Source: JABDIP01 sp965212545
Lineage (GTDB): Bacteria > Pseudomonadota > Alphaproteobacteria > DSM-16000 > Inquilinaceae
NCBI GenBank assembly: GCA_965212545.1
Contig: CBDBVB010000024.1
Coordinates: forward strand, 183,879-247,878
Direction: 5' to 3'
DNA length: 64,000 nt
Made by a program: the position numbers and the translations under genes. Under the pieces are notes generated by a model. It was given only the letters and a program-made list of their open reading frames with translations. It did not search any database and was not told the origin of the DNA. Shown here piece after piece: positions 42,443 to 54,021 of this stretch; position 1 is the stretch's first letter, and each line of letters starts with the position of its first letter.

Positions 42443-43926
42443 GCCGGGCCGGGTCCTTGCTGGCGCGGCTGGTGCCCCGGCGCCTGGCCGGGCAGATCAT
42501 CGCGCTGCTGCTGCTGGCCCTGGTGTTCTCGCAGGTCGCCACCCTGGCGTTCTTCCTGTATGAGCGCCGCGAAGCGGTTCAGGAGGTGACCCGCGAGCAG
42601 GTTCTGCTGCGGGTCGCGTCGGTGGTGCGGGTGCTCGACGAGACGCCGCCGGCGCTGCATCGCCGGGTGGTTCGCAGCGCAAACGCACCGCTGATGCGCT
42701 TCTGGCTGTCGCGGACCAGCGTTGTGCTTGGCAATGAGGCAAGTCCGCAGCGCGACCGCCTTGCGAGAATGCTGGAGGGCAGTTCGGCCGGCGAAATCCG
42801 CGTCGACATGATGGAGCGCTCGAACCTCTATGGCGAGGGCGCACCGCGCTTCCGACCGCCGGGAGGTCGGCCGCCGCGGGACCGCCGGGAGGAGGATCGC
42901 CGGACCGGAGGCGACCGCCATGACGATGAGGATGACGACCATGGCGGCGGCCGCGACGATGATTTCAACGCCGCCTGGACGCCGCGGCTGATCGGCCTGA
43001 CCGTATCCGTCCAACTGGCCGATGGCGGCTGGCTGAACGCCCAGTCGGCCTTGCCCGTGCCCTCATCGGTCTGGGCGCTGCCATCGCTGGTGTCGACGGT
43101 CATTATGGCGGCGGCGCTGATCCTGATCGTGGTGTTGATGGTCCGTCGGATCACCCGGCCGATGGATCGGCTGGCGGCGGCGGCCGGCCGGCTCGGGCGC
43201 GGCGAAAGCGTGGATACGGTGCCGGAGGACGGGCCGCTGGACATCCGCCATGCGATCCGAGCCTTCAACGCCATGAACCGGCGGCTCGACCGCTTCGTGC
43301 GCGACCGCACCCAGATGATGGCGGCGATCTCCCACGATCTGCGCACGCCGATCACGGCACTTCGGCTGCGCGCGGAGTTCGTCGAGGACCCGGAGGCCCG
43401 TCGCAAGATCCTGGAGACCCTGGACGATATGCAGCAGATGGCCGAGGCCACCTTAGCCTTCGCCCGCGAAGAGGCCACGCGGGAGCCGACCCGGGCCGTG
43501 GATTTGTCGGCGCTGATCGACAGCGTCTGCGACGATCTGGCGGAGCTGGGCCAGGACGTGACGTTCGCCGAGACCGGCAAGCGGCCCTTCTCCTGCCGCT
43601 CGGTGGCCCTGAAACGCGCGGTGCGAAACCTGGTCGAGAACGCCGTCGCCTATGGCCAGCGCGCCCGCGTTTCACTGGAAGAGGATGCCGGCGAATTCCG
43701 TATCGTGATCGACGATGACGGGCCCGGAATCCCGACGGAGTCGACCGAGACCGTCTTCCAGCCCTTCGTACGCCTGGAGGACTCGCGCTGCCAGGATACC
43801 GGCGGCATCGGCCTCGGCATGGCCATCGCCCGCTCCATAGTCCGCGGCCATGGCGGCGATATCGATCTGCGGAACCGGGAGAAAGGCGGACTGCGCGCGA
43901 TCCTGCGGCTGCCGAAATCGGAATAG
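42439..43926 (+). CDS. Membrane sensor histidine kinase with His/Asp-rich periplasmic insert
   Basis: A 495-residue kinase. Membrane helices are at ~17-41 and ~213-236, with a periplasmic sensor between them. Residues ~143-175 of the sensor are a charged insert dense in Arg, Asp and His (RREEDRR, GDRHDDEDDDHGGG), a likely metal-binding loop. HAMP follows, then the phospho-acceptor H299 in AAISHDLRTPITALR, N-box NLVENAVAYG, and G-boxes DDDGPGIP and GGIGLGMAIAR. With the response regulator and the EF-hand protein it suggests sensing of calcium or another divalent cation. Confidence 0.9.
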   Translation: MSRAGSLLARLVPRRLAGQIIALLLLALVFSQVATLAFFLYERREAVQEVTREQVLLRVASVVRVLDETPPALHRRVVRSANAPLMRFWLSRTSVVLGNEASPQRDRLARMLEGSSAGEIRVDMMERSNLYGEGAPRFRPPGGRPPRDRREEDRRTGGDRHDDEDDDHGGGRDDDFNAAWTPRLIGLTVSVQLADGGWLNAQSALPVPSSVWALPSLVSTVIMAAALILIVVLMVRRITRPMDRLAAAAGRLGRGESVDTVPEDGPLDIRHAIRAFNAMNRRLDRFVRDRTQMMAAISHDLRTPITALRLRAEFVEDPEARRKILETLDDMQQMAEATLAFAREEATREPTRAVDLSALIDSVCDDLAELGQDVTFAETGKRPFSCRSVALKRAVRNLVENAVAYGQRARVSLEEDAGEFRIVIDDDGPGIPTESTETVFQPFVRLEDSRCQDTGGIGLGMAIARSIVRGHGGDIDLRNREKGGLRAILRLPKSE

Positions 43927-43971
43927 GGAGCTATCGAGGGCCGGCGCTGTTCGCTTTCCGACAGGTAGGCC

Positions 43972-45117
43972 TCAGGGAAGAGCGCTGGCATCGGCCGCAG
44001 TCAAGGCGTCGATACTCTCCTGATCCATATACATCCCAAGGTTCTGAAAGAACCCGTTTCTCAATTGTGGCGGCTCAGATGGCGCGATCAGGACGAGATT
44101 CTCAATGTCTTCTCCGGAAAGCGTGATGCCGCGAGCACCGTTACGATTTGCGGCTTCACGAAAAACCTGGTTTATCCAGAATGACAGGTCGTAGGAGTTT
44201 CGCAAATGCGCGCGCTGCTCGGTGGCCGCCACCAATCTTGCGAGCTCGGCTTGAATCGTCTCCACGGGATAGGGTGCGAGGCTTGTTTCGATGGGTTGGC
44301 CCATCAATTCGACGAGGATTTCCGCGATGGTGAAGGGTGGGCCGAAAGTGTGCCTTCCGTCGCCCTCCTCGAAGCGCGCGAGGAGAACGTGTTCGCCATC
44401 ATCGAGTGTATGTATCTCGGCAATGAAGCAACACGGGCCGTTTGGGCGCCGGAGGTGTGAGCCAAAACTGATGCTGACATCGTATTCGAATGTCTTGGAG
44501 ATTGAGCGCGTTATGCACTCATCGAGATATCCGGACTTCGTCAGCCATCCGCGGTCGTAGCCACTTTCTTTCGCAACGACACAGGGTTCACCCCGCGCAT
44601 GGCGAAAGACCGCAAACTCACCATCACTTCTACTGATTGGCTTGGCTACACTGTCCAGAACTCCCGATCTGAGAAGTGCAATACATGATCGGAAGCAGTG
44701 TACGGGGCTCTGAAAGCCGCTCAAGTCATTCTCAGTGAGTATCAAGAGAAGATCGCGTATTTCCCCCGCTGGTCGGACAATCTCGCGGCCGGAATAATCC
44801 TCTCGTGCCGCGATGGCCACCTGGTACTCCACGTAGAATTTGTAGCCGACAACTGCGACAGCCACGATCGGATATATCAGCCATATTCCGGCCGTGACGT
44901 ACTTTGGCCCCCGTTTTCGCAATAGGAACGTTGTCGCGGCTTGAAGGGTCAAACCGATAAGGACGGCCGCCGCGATAAGAATGCCCCCTACGATCGCAAA
45001 GCCCGTCGCACCACCCTGTCCCTGTGGCAGGAACAGGCTGAGCAGCAGCACCGGCGGCACATAGCAAAGCGCCCCAAGAAGGATTCCGGCGAGTATCTGT
45101 GCGGCTATCGAGCGCAT
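43972..45117 (-). CDS. Membrane-anchored protein of unknown function
   Basis: A 381-residue protein with three N-terminal membrane segments (residues ~7-30, 39-66, 76-95) and a ~280-residue soluble part containing several Cys (VHCFRSCIALL, GEPCVVAKESG, GPCCFIAEIH). No motif was recognised. Codon use is AT-richer than the flanking kinase and AEC genes. It ends 45 bp from the kinase stop, convergent. Confidence 0.6.
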   Translation of the reverse strand: MRSIAAQILAGILLGALCYVPPVLLLSLFLPQGQGGATGFAIVGGILIAAAVLIGLTLQAATTFLLRKRGPKYVTAGIWLIYPIVAVAVVGYKFYVEYQVAIAAREDYSGREIVRPAGEIRDLLLILTENDLSGFQSPVHCFRSCIALLRSGVLDSVAKPISRSDGEFAVFRHARGEPCVVAKESGYDRGWLTKSGYLDECITRSISKTFEYDVSISFGSHLRRPNGPCCFIAEIHTLDDGEHVLLARFEEGDGRHTFGPPFTIAEILVELMGQPIETSLAPYPVETIQAELARLVAATEQRAHLRNSYDLSFWINQVFREAANRNGARGITLSGEDIENLVLIAPSEPPQLRNGFFQNLGMYMDQESIDALTAADASALP

Positions 45118-45448
45118 ACGGATAGGCTCCTCAGCGAGATCCTGATTGCAGACCGATGAATGAATGCCTAAGGCATTGCAGCTTTATGGCGATCGGATCC
45201 ATGACTCGCTGGCTGAGACGGCGCAGGTGTCTCGATGCTATCTCCCGCGGCTGCGGCGAGGCCCGGGACTGTAGGCAGTTGGTTGGCCATTCCCATTTGT
45301 GCTACCGCCTTGGAGCGGTGACAAAGATATTGACTACCCACACGGCGGGCACTGCGCTGCATCCTGTGCAGCAGGTGTCACCTGTTGCCTTCCGATCAAG
45401 TTCGTGCCGTGACGGTTCGGCGGCCAAGGGTCAGAATCCGAAACCGCC
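45118..45448. other. Intergenic stretch, no gene recognised
   Basis: 331 bp between divergent genes. It must contain both promoters. A weak dyad CACACGGCGGGCACTGCG/CTGCATCCTGTGCAGCAGG lies around 45340-45380 but is not convincing. No protein-like frame was found. Confidence 0.4.
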
Positions 45449-46387
45449 ATGTCCCTGATCCTCGACATCATCCTGCCAGTCTTCGGGCTCGTCGTCCTCG
45501 GCTTCGGGGCGGCGAAGGCGAGGTGGTTCGATGAGGGGGCGATCCGCGGCCTGTCGCTGTTCGTCTTCAACTTCGCGATCCCGATCATGCTGTTTCGTAC
45601 CATGGCGCAGGTGGCGCTGCCGGAGAGCATCGAGTGGGGGTTCCTACTGTCCTATTACATCGGCGCGCTGATTGTATTCGGCCTGGGCATGGCCAGCGCC
45701 GGGCTGCTGTTCGGCCAGCCGCTGGAGGCGCAGGGGGCGGCCGGGCTGGCTGCCGGCTATTCCAACACCGTGCTGCTGGGCATCCCGTTGATCCTGACCG
45801 CGTTCGGCGACGCCGCGGCGTTGCCGGTATTTCTGCTGGTCGCCTTCCACAGCCTGCTGCTGCTCCCGACCGCCACTGCGGTGATCGAGGCGGGTCGGGG
45901 GCGCGGCGAGGGGTTGCGCCGGCTGCCCTTGGTGACGGCGGTCGGCATGGCGAAGAACCCGATCATGGTCGGGCTGGCGCTGGGCCTCGCCTTCAACCTG
46001 CTCGGCCTCTCGATCCCGGGACCGGTCGACGCCATCGCCGAGACCCTGGGACAGGCGGCGCTGCCCTGCGCCACCTTCGCCATGGGTGCTTCGTTGGCGC
46101 AGTACCGGATCGCCGGCAGCCTGGGCGAGTCGGCGGTGCTGATCGGTCTGAAGATCGTCGTCCACCCGCTGCTGGTCTGGCTGCTGGCGACCCAGGTGTT
46201 CGACGTGACGCCGCTCTGGGCCTCGGTGGCGGTGGTCATGGCCGCCCTGCCGACCGGGGTGAACGCCTATCTCTTCGCCGAGCGCTACGGAACCGGCATC
46301 GCCCAGGCCGCGACCGCGGTCCTGGTCTCCACCGGCATCACCATCGGTACCCTCTCGCTGCTGCTCGCCTTGCTTGGTGTGCGGTAG
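45449..46387 (+). CDS. Auxin efflux carrier (AEC) family transporter
   Basis: A 312-residue membrane transporter with about ten helices in two halves. The N-terminal half reads LPVFGLVVLGFGAAKARWFDE, then LSLFVFNFAIPIMLFRTMA. The family segment AGYSNTVLLGIPLILTAFG and the second half ALPCATFAMGASLAQY match MdcF/MleP-type AEC carriers, which move dicarboxylates or related anions. It stands alone. Confidence 0.85.
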   Translation: MSLILDIILPVFGLVVLGFGAAKARWFDEGAIRGLSLFVFNFAIPIMLFRTMAQVALPESIEWGFLLSYYIGALIVFGLGMASAGLLFGQPLEAQGAAGLAAGYSNTVLLGIPLILTAFGDAAALPVFLLVAFHSLLLLPTATAVIEAGRGRGEGLRRLPLVTAVGMAKNPIMVGLALGLAFNLLGLSIPGPVDAIAETLGQAALPCATFAMGASLAQYRIAGSLGESAVLIGLKIVVHPLLVWLLATQVFDVTPLWASVAVVMAALPTGVNAYLFAERYGTGIAQAATAVLVSTGITIGTLSLLLALLGVR

Positions 46388-46468
46388 GGCAGGGTCCGGC
46401 GCGTCGACTATCCGGCCGCCAATCCGATGGCTAAGATCGAGCGCAATGAATAGAGGAGAGGCGCCATC

Positions 46469-47206
46469 ATGAATATCCGGGACAACATCGCGTTCGTCAG
46501 CGGCACCAGCCGCGGCATCGGCCGGGTCTATGTCGAGGGGTTGCTGGCGCGCGGTGCGGCGAAGATCTACGCCTCGGCCCGCGAGCCGTCGGCGGTCGCC
46601 GATCTGGTCGAGGCCGGCGGTGGGCGTGTGGTGGCGCTGGCGCTGGACATCACCGACCTGGCCGCGGTCGAAGCGGCGGCGGCGCAAGCGTCGGACACGA
46701 CCTTGCTGGTCAACAATGCCGGCTTCAACAACAACACGCCGCTGCTGGGCGCGGCCGATCTGGCGCCGGCGCGCCAGGAGATCGAGACCAATTACTTCGG
46801 CACGCTTTCCATGTGCCGGGCCTTCGCCCCGGTCCTCAAGGCCAATGGCGGCGGGGCGATCGTCAACATGCTGTCGATCCTGTCGCGGGTGAACCTGCCG
46901 CTGATGGGCACGCTTTGCGCCTCGAAGGCGGCTGCGCTGAGCCTGACCCAGGGAGTGCGGGCGGAACTGGCGGCCCAGGGCACACTGGTCATCGGGGTCA
47001 TGCCCGGCGCCGTCGACACCGACATGACGGCCGGTCTCGATATCCCCAAGATGCAGCCGGCCGAGGTGGTCTCTGCCGCTTTGGACGCGCTGGAGGCGGG
47101 CATCGAAGATGTTTATCCGGGCGACATGGCGACCGGCGTGGCGCAAGGCCTGGCCGCCGACCCCAAGGCCGTGGAGAAGGAATTCGCGGGGTACCTGCCG
47201 GGATAG
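46469..47206 (+). CDS. SDR-family protein lacking the catalytic tyrosine
   Basis: A 245-residue short-chain dehydrogenase/reductase fold. The cofactor loop GTSRGIGRVYVEGL and the NNAG motif (LLVNNAGFNNN) are intact, and the catalytic Ser is in MLSILSRVN. The YxxxK motif is changed: GTLCASKAAALS stands where SDRs have YSASKAA, so Tyr is Leu while the Lys remains. The enzyme may be inactive, use another residue, or have a binding role. GGAG precedes the ATG. Confidence 0.82.
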   Translation: MNIRDNIAFVSGTSRGIGRVYVEGLLARGAAKIYASAREPSAVADLVEAGGGRVVALALDITDLAAVEAAAAQASDTTLLVNNAGFNNNTPLLGAADLAPARQEIETNYFGTLSMCRAFAPVLKANGGGAIVNMLSILSRVNLPLMGTLCASKAAALSLTQGVRAELAAQGTLVIGVMPGAVDTDMTAGLDIPKMQPAEVVSAALDALEAGIEDVYPGDMATGVAQGLAADPKAVEKEFAGYLPG

Positions 47207-47452
47207 GATCCTGCCGGCCGGCCGGGTGGGCTGTCTGATCGAGGTTGGCAAAGCCCGCACGGAATTCGGAATTTCCAGTCGACCGCCGTCCAATTGGGGC
47301 CGCACGTTGACGCGGGGCTCAACCGACGCTATAGGGTCGACATAATGTTCTCTTCGAATGGCGCCATGTGGAAACGAATGCCGGGCGGCACCCCTCGCGG
47401 GTAACGCGCGGCGATCTTCCTTTCCACTGTTTTGCCATTCGGAGGCAGCGCT

Positions 47453-47791
47453 ATGCCAGGCGCCGACAAGTCTTCCGCCATAGAGTCAGAAAACCCCGCG
47501 CCGCAATCGTCGCGGCCGCCCGTCCTTCAGGTGGTCGTCGAGGCTGACCAGGGCCCGGACATCATGGATGCGTTGCGCGGCCGGCTCGACAAGCTGGGCT
47601 GTCCGTTCCCGGAGGTGTCCGACACGGCGGATGGCGGCATGTCGGTGTCGGGCCTGCTGTCGGGCCTGCCCAGCCGCGAGCTGGTGCCGGTCGCCTGCCG
47701 GCTGCTCGGCGTCGACGGCGTCCGCCGTGTGCAGGCCAGTTTCCTGTCCGCCGACGGCGCGGTGCTCGCCGAGGTGACGCTGGGGCGGTGA
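47453..47791 (+). CDS. Small soluble protein of unknown function
   Basis: A 112-residue protein with GGAGG placed 8 nt before the ATG at 47453. The first 23 residues are polar and disordered-looking; the rest (LQVVVEADQGPDIMDALRGRLD, GLPSRELVPVACRLLGVDGVRRVQAS) suggests a ferredoxin-like alpha/beta fold. No signal peptide. I do not recognise the family. Confidence 0.55.
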   Translation: MPGADKSSAIESENPAPQSSRPPVLQVVVEADQGPDIMDALRGRLDKLGCPFPEVSDTADGGMSVSGLLSGLPSRELVPVACRLLGVDGVRRVQASFLSADGAVLAEVTLGR

Positions 47792-47813
47792 TCCCTGATC
47801 CCTGTCCTCTGAC

Positions 47814-50102
<2,289 letters not shown>

Positions 50103-50262
50103 GGCCGTCCCCGTTTCCGCACGAATTCGGTGCATTTAGCTTAATGTCAAAATATTCAGACACAAGGGCGCCGCTGAATCGGGCGCGGCCGGATAAGATA
50201 CTGGTCGGACAGGGCTTGGGCGGTCGTGGCCGGTGTTCGAAATGCAGGCAAGGGAGAGATGC

Positions 50263-50877
50263 GTGCGGGACATCCAGTCGATCCTCGACTTCCTGGGCTT
50301 CTCTGAGCGGCTGAAACTGGAGATGCGGCACAGTTGGCTTTCCGACGGGCGGCGAGAGAGCGTCGCCGAGCATTGCTGGCAGATGGCGCTGATGGCTGTT
50401 CTGATGCACCGGCATCTCGATCGGACTGTCGACATCGCCCGTACCCTGAAGATGATCCTGGTTCACGATCTGGCGGAAGCGGAAGCCGGAGACATCCCGG
50501 TCTTCGAGATTAGCGACCGCAAGCGTGCCAAGGCCGAATTGGAAGCCGCGGCAATGGAGCGTATCCGCGCCAGCCTTCCGGAACCGATTGGCGAGGAGGT
50601 GGTGACGCTTTGGCGGGAGTTCGAGGCCAGGCAGACGCCGGAATCCAGGTTCGCCGGCGCGTTGGATCACCTGGAAGTCCAGATCCAGCACAATCTGGCC
50701 GATCTCGCCACCTGGGAGGAGATCGAATACGACCTGGTCTACACCAAGATGGATGCCGCCTGCGCCCATGACCCGTTCTTGGCTGGTTTCTGTGCAGCGG
50801 TGAAGGACCAGGCGGAGGCGAAGATGCGGGACGGAGGGGTCGATGTCGACGCGGTCAAGATGCGCGTCATGCGGTAG
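50263..50877 (+). CDS. HD-domain phosphohydrolase (YfbR/HDDC2-like)
   Basis: A 204-residue metal-dependent hydrolase probably removing phosphate from 5'-deoxynucleotides. The HD motifs are visible: the first His in MRHSWLSDGRRESVAEHCWQ, the HD pair in MILVHDLAEAEAGD, and the late Asp in GALDHLEVQIQHN. A GTG start at 50263 is preferred since GGGAGAG lies just before it; ATG 50242 or GTG 50233 are alternatives. Confidence 0.82.
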   Translation: MRDIQSILDFLGFSERLKLEMRHSWLSDGRRESVAEHCWQMALMAVLMHRHLDRTVDIARTLKMILVHDLAEAEAGDIPVFEISDRKRAKAELEAAAMERIRASLPEPIGEEVVTLWREFEARQTPESRFAGALDHLEVQIQHNLADLATWEEIEYDLVYTKMDAACAHDPFLAGFCAAVKDQAEAKMRDGGVDVDAVKMRVMR

Positions 50878-50937
50878 GGCCGCTTGGAACGTCTGAGCCC
50901 GCGATGGGTCCGAGGGTCATGGACGATCGTGGCCGGC

Positions 50938-51396
50938 TCACAGGCCGTATGCATTCATCGCTTCCTGGATCTGGGAGGTGCGCTCGTTGAACGCCGGCGG
51001 CGTGCGCCATCCAGGGGCGGCCACTCCGGCTGCGGTCCGGTCGGCTTCACCGGCAACGATGCCGGCCAATGCCCAGGCCAGTGCTGCCTGGCTCGGCGGA
51101 GTCGGCGGGCGGTCGGGATCGTGGCGCATCAGACGCTCCGGCAACCAACGCTTCGCCTGGTCATAGGCAAGGGTCATCGCCCGCATCTGCGCCGCCGAGT
51201 AGCGCCCGTGCCCAACCCAGAAGCGACACAGCATGTAGTGTTCCGCCGCCGCCAGGTTCACATCGGCGGCCGCGGTGATGTCATTGGGATCGTTCCGCCG
51301 TCGATATAACTCCTCCCATGCCGCCTCCGTATCGTTGCCGTGATCGGTCAGTGCCTGAACGACGATCTCAGCCACTCTCTGGTTGTTCACTGACAT
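50938..51396 (-). CDS. Protein of unknown function, ~152 residues
   Basis: A soluble helical protein. The segment AAADVNLAAAEHYMLCRFWVGHGRYSAAQMRAMTLAYDQAKRWLP looks like a helical core with conserved aromatics. The C-terminal part is Pro/Ala-rich. No membrane segment or motif was recognised. The start at 51396 (MSVNNQRVAE) is uncertain; 51435 and 51462 are alternatives. Confidence 0.5.
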   Translation of the reverse strand: MSVNNQRVAEIVVQALTDHGNDTEAAWEELYRRRNDPNDITAAADVNLAAAEHYMLCRFWVGHGRYSAAQMRAMTLAYDQAKRWLPERLMRHDPDRPPTPPSQAALAWALAGIVAGEADRTAAGVAAPGWRTPPAFNERTSQIQEAMNAYGL

Positions 51397-51489
51397 TTCG
51401 GTGCCCGGGAAGAGGATTGCGGAAGTCACCGTCATCCTGCCACGGTTTCGGATCAGATACAAAGTATTTTATATAAATTCGTCGAAAAA

Positions 51490-52788
51490 TTACTCTTTAA
51501 CTGAATCTGACCTCCCGAACAGCGCCACCGGCCGCTGCTTCCCGCGCAGCGGACGGGCGGGCAGGGCGACCCAATCGTCAGGCGATGCGCCCGCCGCATC
51601 CAACAGGTCCTTCGAGGCGATCAGGGGCATGTCCGCCGCCTTGGTTTCCTGCTCGATGCGGGCGGCGACATTGACCGTGTCACCGAGCACGGTGAACTCC
51701 ATGCGCGCCTCGTTGCCGATGGCGCCGCTGAACAGCTCGCCCCAATGGATGCCGATGCCGCAAGTGACGCGGTCCTCGCCGGCGGATTGCCGCTCGCCGT
51801 TCCAGTCGTCCAGGGTCTCGAGGATCGCCACGCCGCAGGCAAGCGCGTTTCCGGCGTCGTTCGGGCCGGCTTCCGGCACGCCGAACAGCACCATGGCGGA
51901 ATCGCCGATGAACTTGTCGATGACCCCGTCATGGGCGGCGACGGCGGTCGAGACTCGCCTGCGGAACTCGCCGACAAAGGTACCGAGCGCCGCCGGATCC
52001 AGGCTTTCCGCCCGGGCGGTGAAATTACGGATGTCGACGAACATGACGGCGGCCGTCTGCCGGCGCCCGACCCGCGCCGCGTCCGCCGGCGTCTCGACCA
52101 TCCAATCCGCCACCTTGGGCGGCAGGTAGCGCGTCAGGCGGGCCTTGCGCCGCGCCTCGTCGATGGCGTGGAACAGCAATCCGCGGGCCCGTGCGACGGC
52201 GATCACCAGCACCAGCCCGGCCAGCGCCGTCATCACGATGCGCATGATATTGGGCGGCCCTTCGAACAGCACTGCCAACTGGGCAGGCGGTGGCGGCGAC
52301 GCCACGCCCAGCTCGATGCCGAAGTCGATGGTCAGCGCCAGGCCGGCGATCATCAGCGACGCCACATAGGCCACCAGGCGCGGATTGTAGCGTAGCGCGC
52401 CAAAGGCCAGGACCATCGGGATCAGCCACATCACCGGAAACGCCGCGGCATAGCTGGCCGATACCGCAGCGTTGGTCAGGCCGAGCTCGACACTGGTCAG
52501 CACGAAGCCGACATCCAGCGTTGCGAAGACCCACGACATCCAGGGCTGGAATACGCGCGGGCGCGCCACGGCGAAAGCGACACCTCCGAGCGCCAGGTAG
52601 CTGCCGATGGTGACGACCGCGAGGCTCAGCTGCCGGGCCAGCACCGTATTGTCTGGCGGCGCCTGGCCGACCACCGCCAGGACGAAGGCCAGCCCCAGGA
52701 TCGTCGCCACGACCATGCGCATGATCGCGACCGTCCGCTCGGCCCTCAGTTCGGCATCGGCGATCAGGCGTTGCGCTTCGGCGTCCAT
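51490..52788 (-). CDS. Membrane class III adenylate/guanylate cyclase
   Basis: A 432-residue protein with six predicted membrane helices in the first ~215 residues and a cytoplasmic cyclase domain. The metal Asp is in AAVMFVDIRNFTARAE and the second Asp in IDKFIGDSAMVLFG; the substrate region GDTVNVAARIEQ follows. The start at 52788 is an ATG. It produces cAMP or cGMP in response to a membrane signal; the integral domain has no recognised sensor motif. Confidence 0.88.
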   Translation of the reverse strand: MDAEAQRLIADAELRAERTVAIMRMVVATILGLAFVLAVVGQAPPDNTVLARQLSLAVVTIGSYLALGGVAFAVARPRVFQPWMSWVFATLDVGFVLTSVELGLTNAAVSASYAAAFPVMWLIPMVLAFGALRYNPRLVAYVASLMIAGLALTIDFGIELGVASPPPPAQLAVLFEGPPNIMRIVMTALAGLVLVIAVARARGLLFHAIDEARRKARLTRYLPPKVADWMVETPADAARVGRRQTAAVMFVDIRNFTARAESLDPAALGTFVGEFRRRVSTAVAAHDGVIDKFIGDSAMVLFGVPEAGPNDAGNALACGVAILETLDDWNGERQSAGEDRVTCGIGIHWGELFSGAIGNEARMEFTVLGDTVNVAARIEQETKAADMPLIASKDLLDAAGASPDDWVALPARPLRGKQRPVALFGRSDSVKE

Positions 52789-52814
52789 ACGGGAAGCGGC
52801 CCGGACCGCTGCGG

Positions 52815-53057
52815 TCAGGTGAAGGCGTTGAAGCTGATGATCGTCTGGGTATCCTTGACGTGGGGCAGGGTCTGGACCTGGCTTGTGACGAAGCGGCCGA
52901 TATCCATGTCCGCCGGCAGATAGCATTTCACCAGCAGGTCGAAGCTGCCCGAGATCGAATGCACCTCGGAAACCTGCTCCACCATGTCCACCGCCTCCGC
53001 GGCCACGTCATAGACCTTGCCCAGTTCGCATTTCACCATCACGAAGATCGTCTGCAT
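52815..53057 (-). CDS. Stand-alone Lrp/AsnC ligand-binding (RAM) domain protein
   Basis: An 80-residue protein with the alpha/beta fold of the AsnC C-terminal domain: QTIFVMVKCELGKVYDVA, VHSISGSFDLLVKCYLP and HVKDTQTIISFNAF. There is no DNA-binding domain, as in the SraA/DM1-type small RAM proteins that bind amino acids or modulate full-length Lrp proteins. It lies 26 bp upstream of the cyclase gene on the same strand and may be cotranscribed with it. Confidence 0.85.
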   Translation of the reverse strand: MQTIFVMVKCELGKVYDVAAEAVDMVEQVSEVHSISGSFDLLVKCYLPADMDIGRFVTSQVQTLPHVKDTQTIISFNAFT

Positions 53058-53324
53058 TCCCTGTCCCCATCTTCGGCGAGAGCCGGCGTCGACCGATTAT
53101 CCACCACTGGGACAGGAAGGCACAGAGGCTTGTTCGAGGCGCGCCAACTGCGGCATCGTGCCGGGCGGGACCGGTGCCGTTGGCTGCGAATTTCCTGCTA
53201 TTGACCTAGATCAGGTCTTTCCCCGGTCGCCCTGCCATAAATGCGAATCGTGCGATGGTGCCGGCCCTCGCCGCAATCTGCGGAACCCGAAAAGCGCACT
53301 CCGGCCCATTGGAGGAGGCGACAG

Positions 53325-53999
53325 ATGGATCAAGACCTGGCGCTCGGCCCGACCGGGCGGATGGCATCCGATCCCGTGGCCGACTCGTTCCTCGCCTGCC
53401 TGGACGCCGCCCGGCACGAGACCTCGCCGTTCGACTACTGGCTGCTGGAGGACGCGCTCCCCAACGGGTATTGCGACGGGATCGCCAATCTTCCGTTCCA
53501 GCCCCCGGAGGTTGCCGAATTCAATGGCAGGCGCGAGGCCCACAACGCCTTCAGGGTCTATTTCAACCCGGAGAACCAGGCGAGGTTCGAGGTCTGCCGC
53601 CGCGTCGTCGAGGGCTTCCAGAACACTACCGTGAAAGGGGCCATCGAGGAGACCACGGGCGCAGACCTTTCAGACGGCCATCTTAGGATCGAGTATTGCC
53701 AGGACACCGACGGCTTCTGGCTGGAGCCACACACCGACATCTCGGTGAAGAAGTTCACGATGCTGGTCTATCTGCTGGACGATCCGGCACTGGCGGATGC
53801 CGGCACGCGGGTCCATGAAGGGCCGCCGGACTTCAAATGCGTCGGCGCGGCGCCCTACGGACGCAACAAGGGCCTGATCTTCGTGCCGGGCAATGATACC
53901 TGGCACAGCGTCGCCCGCAGCCCGATCAAGGGCGTGCGCAAATCCATCATCATCAACTACGTCACCTCGGACTGGCGCGAGGCGTGGGAACTCGCCTGA
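53325..53999 (+). CDS. 2-oxoglutarate/Fe(II)-dependent oxygenase
   Basis: A 224-residue dioxygenase with AGGAGG before the ATG at 53325. HxD iron ligands are in WLEPHTDISVKK, the distal His in NDTWHSVARSP, and a basic 2-oxoglutarate residue in GVRKSIIINY. The fold matches small prolyl-4-hydroxylase-like proteins. The substrate is unknown. Confidence 0.78.
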   Translation: MDQDLALGPTGRMASDPVADSFLACLDAARHETSPFDYWLLEDALPNGYCDGIANLPFQPPEVAEFNGRREAHNAFRVYFNPENQARFEVCRRVVEGFQNTTVKGAIEETTGADLSDGHLRIEYCQDTDGFWLEPHTDISVKKFTMLVYLLDDPALADAGTRVHEGPPDFKCVGAAPYGRNKGLIFVPGNDTWHSVARSPIKGVRKSIIINYVTSDWREAWELA

Positions 54000-54021
54000 G
54001 GCGCTGATGTGCCGGGCGAGA

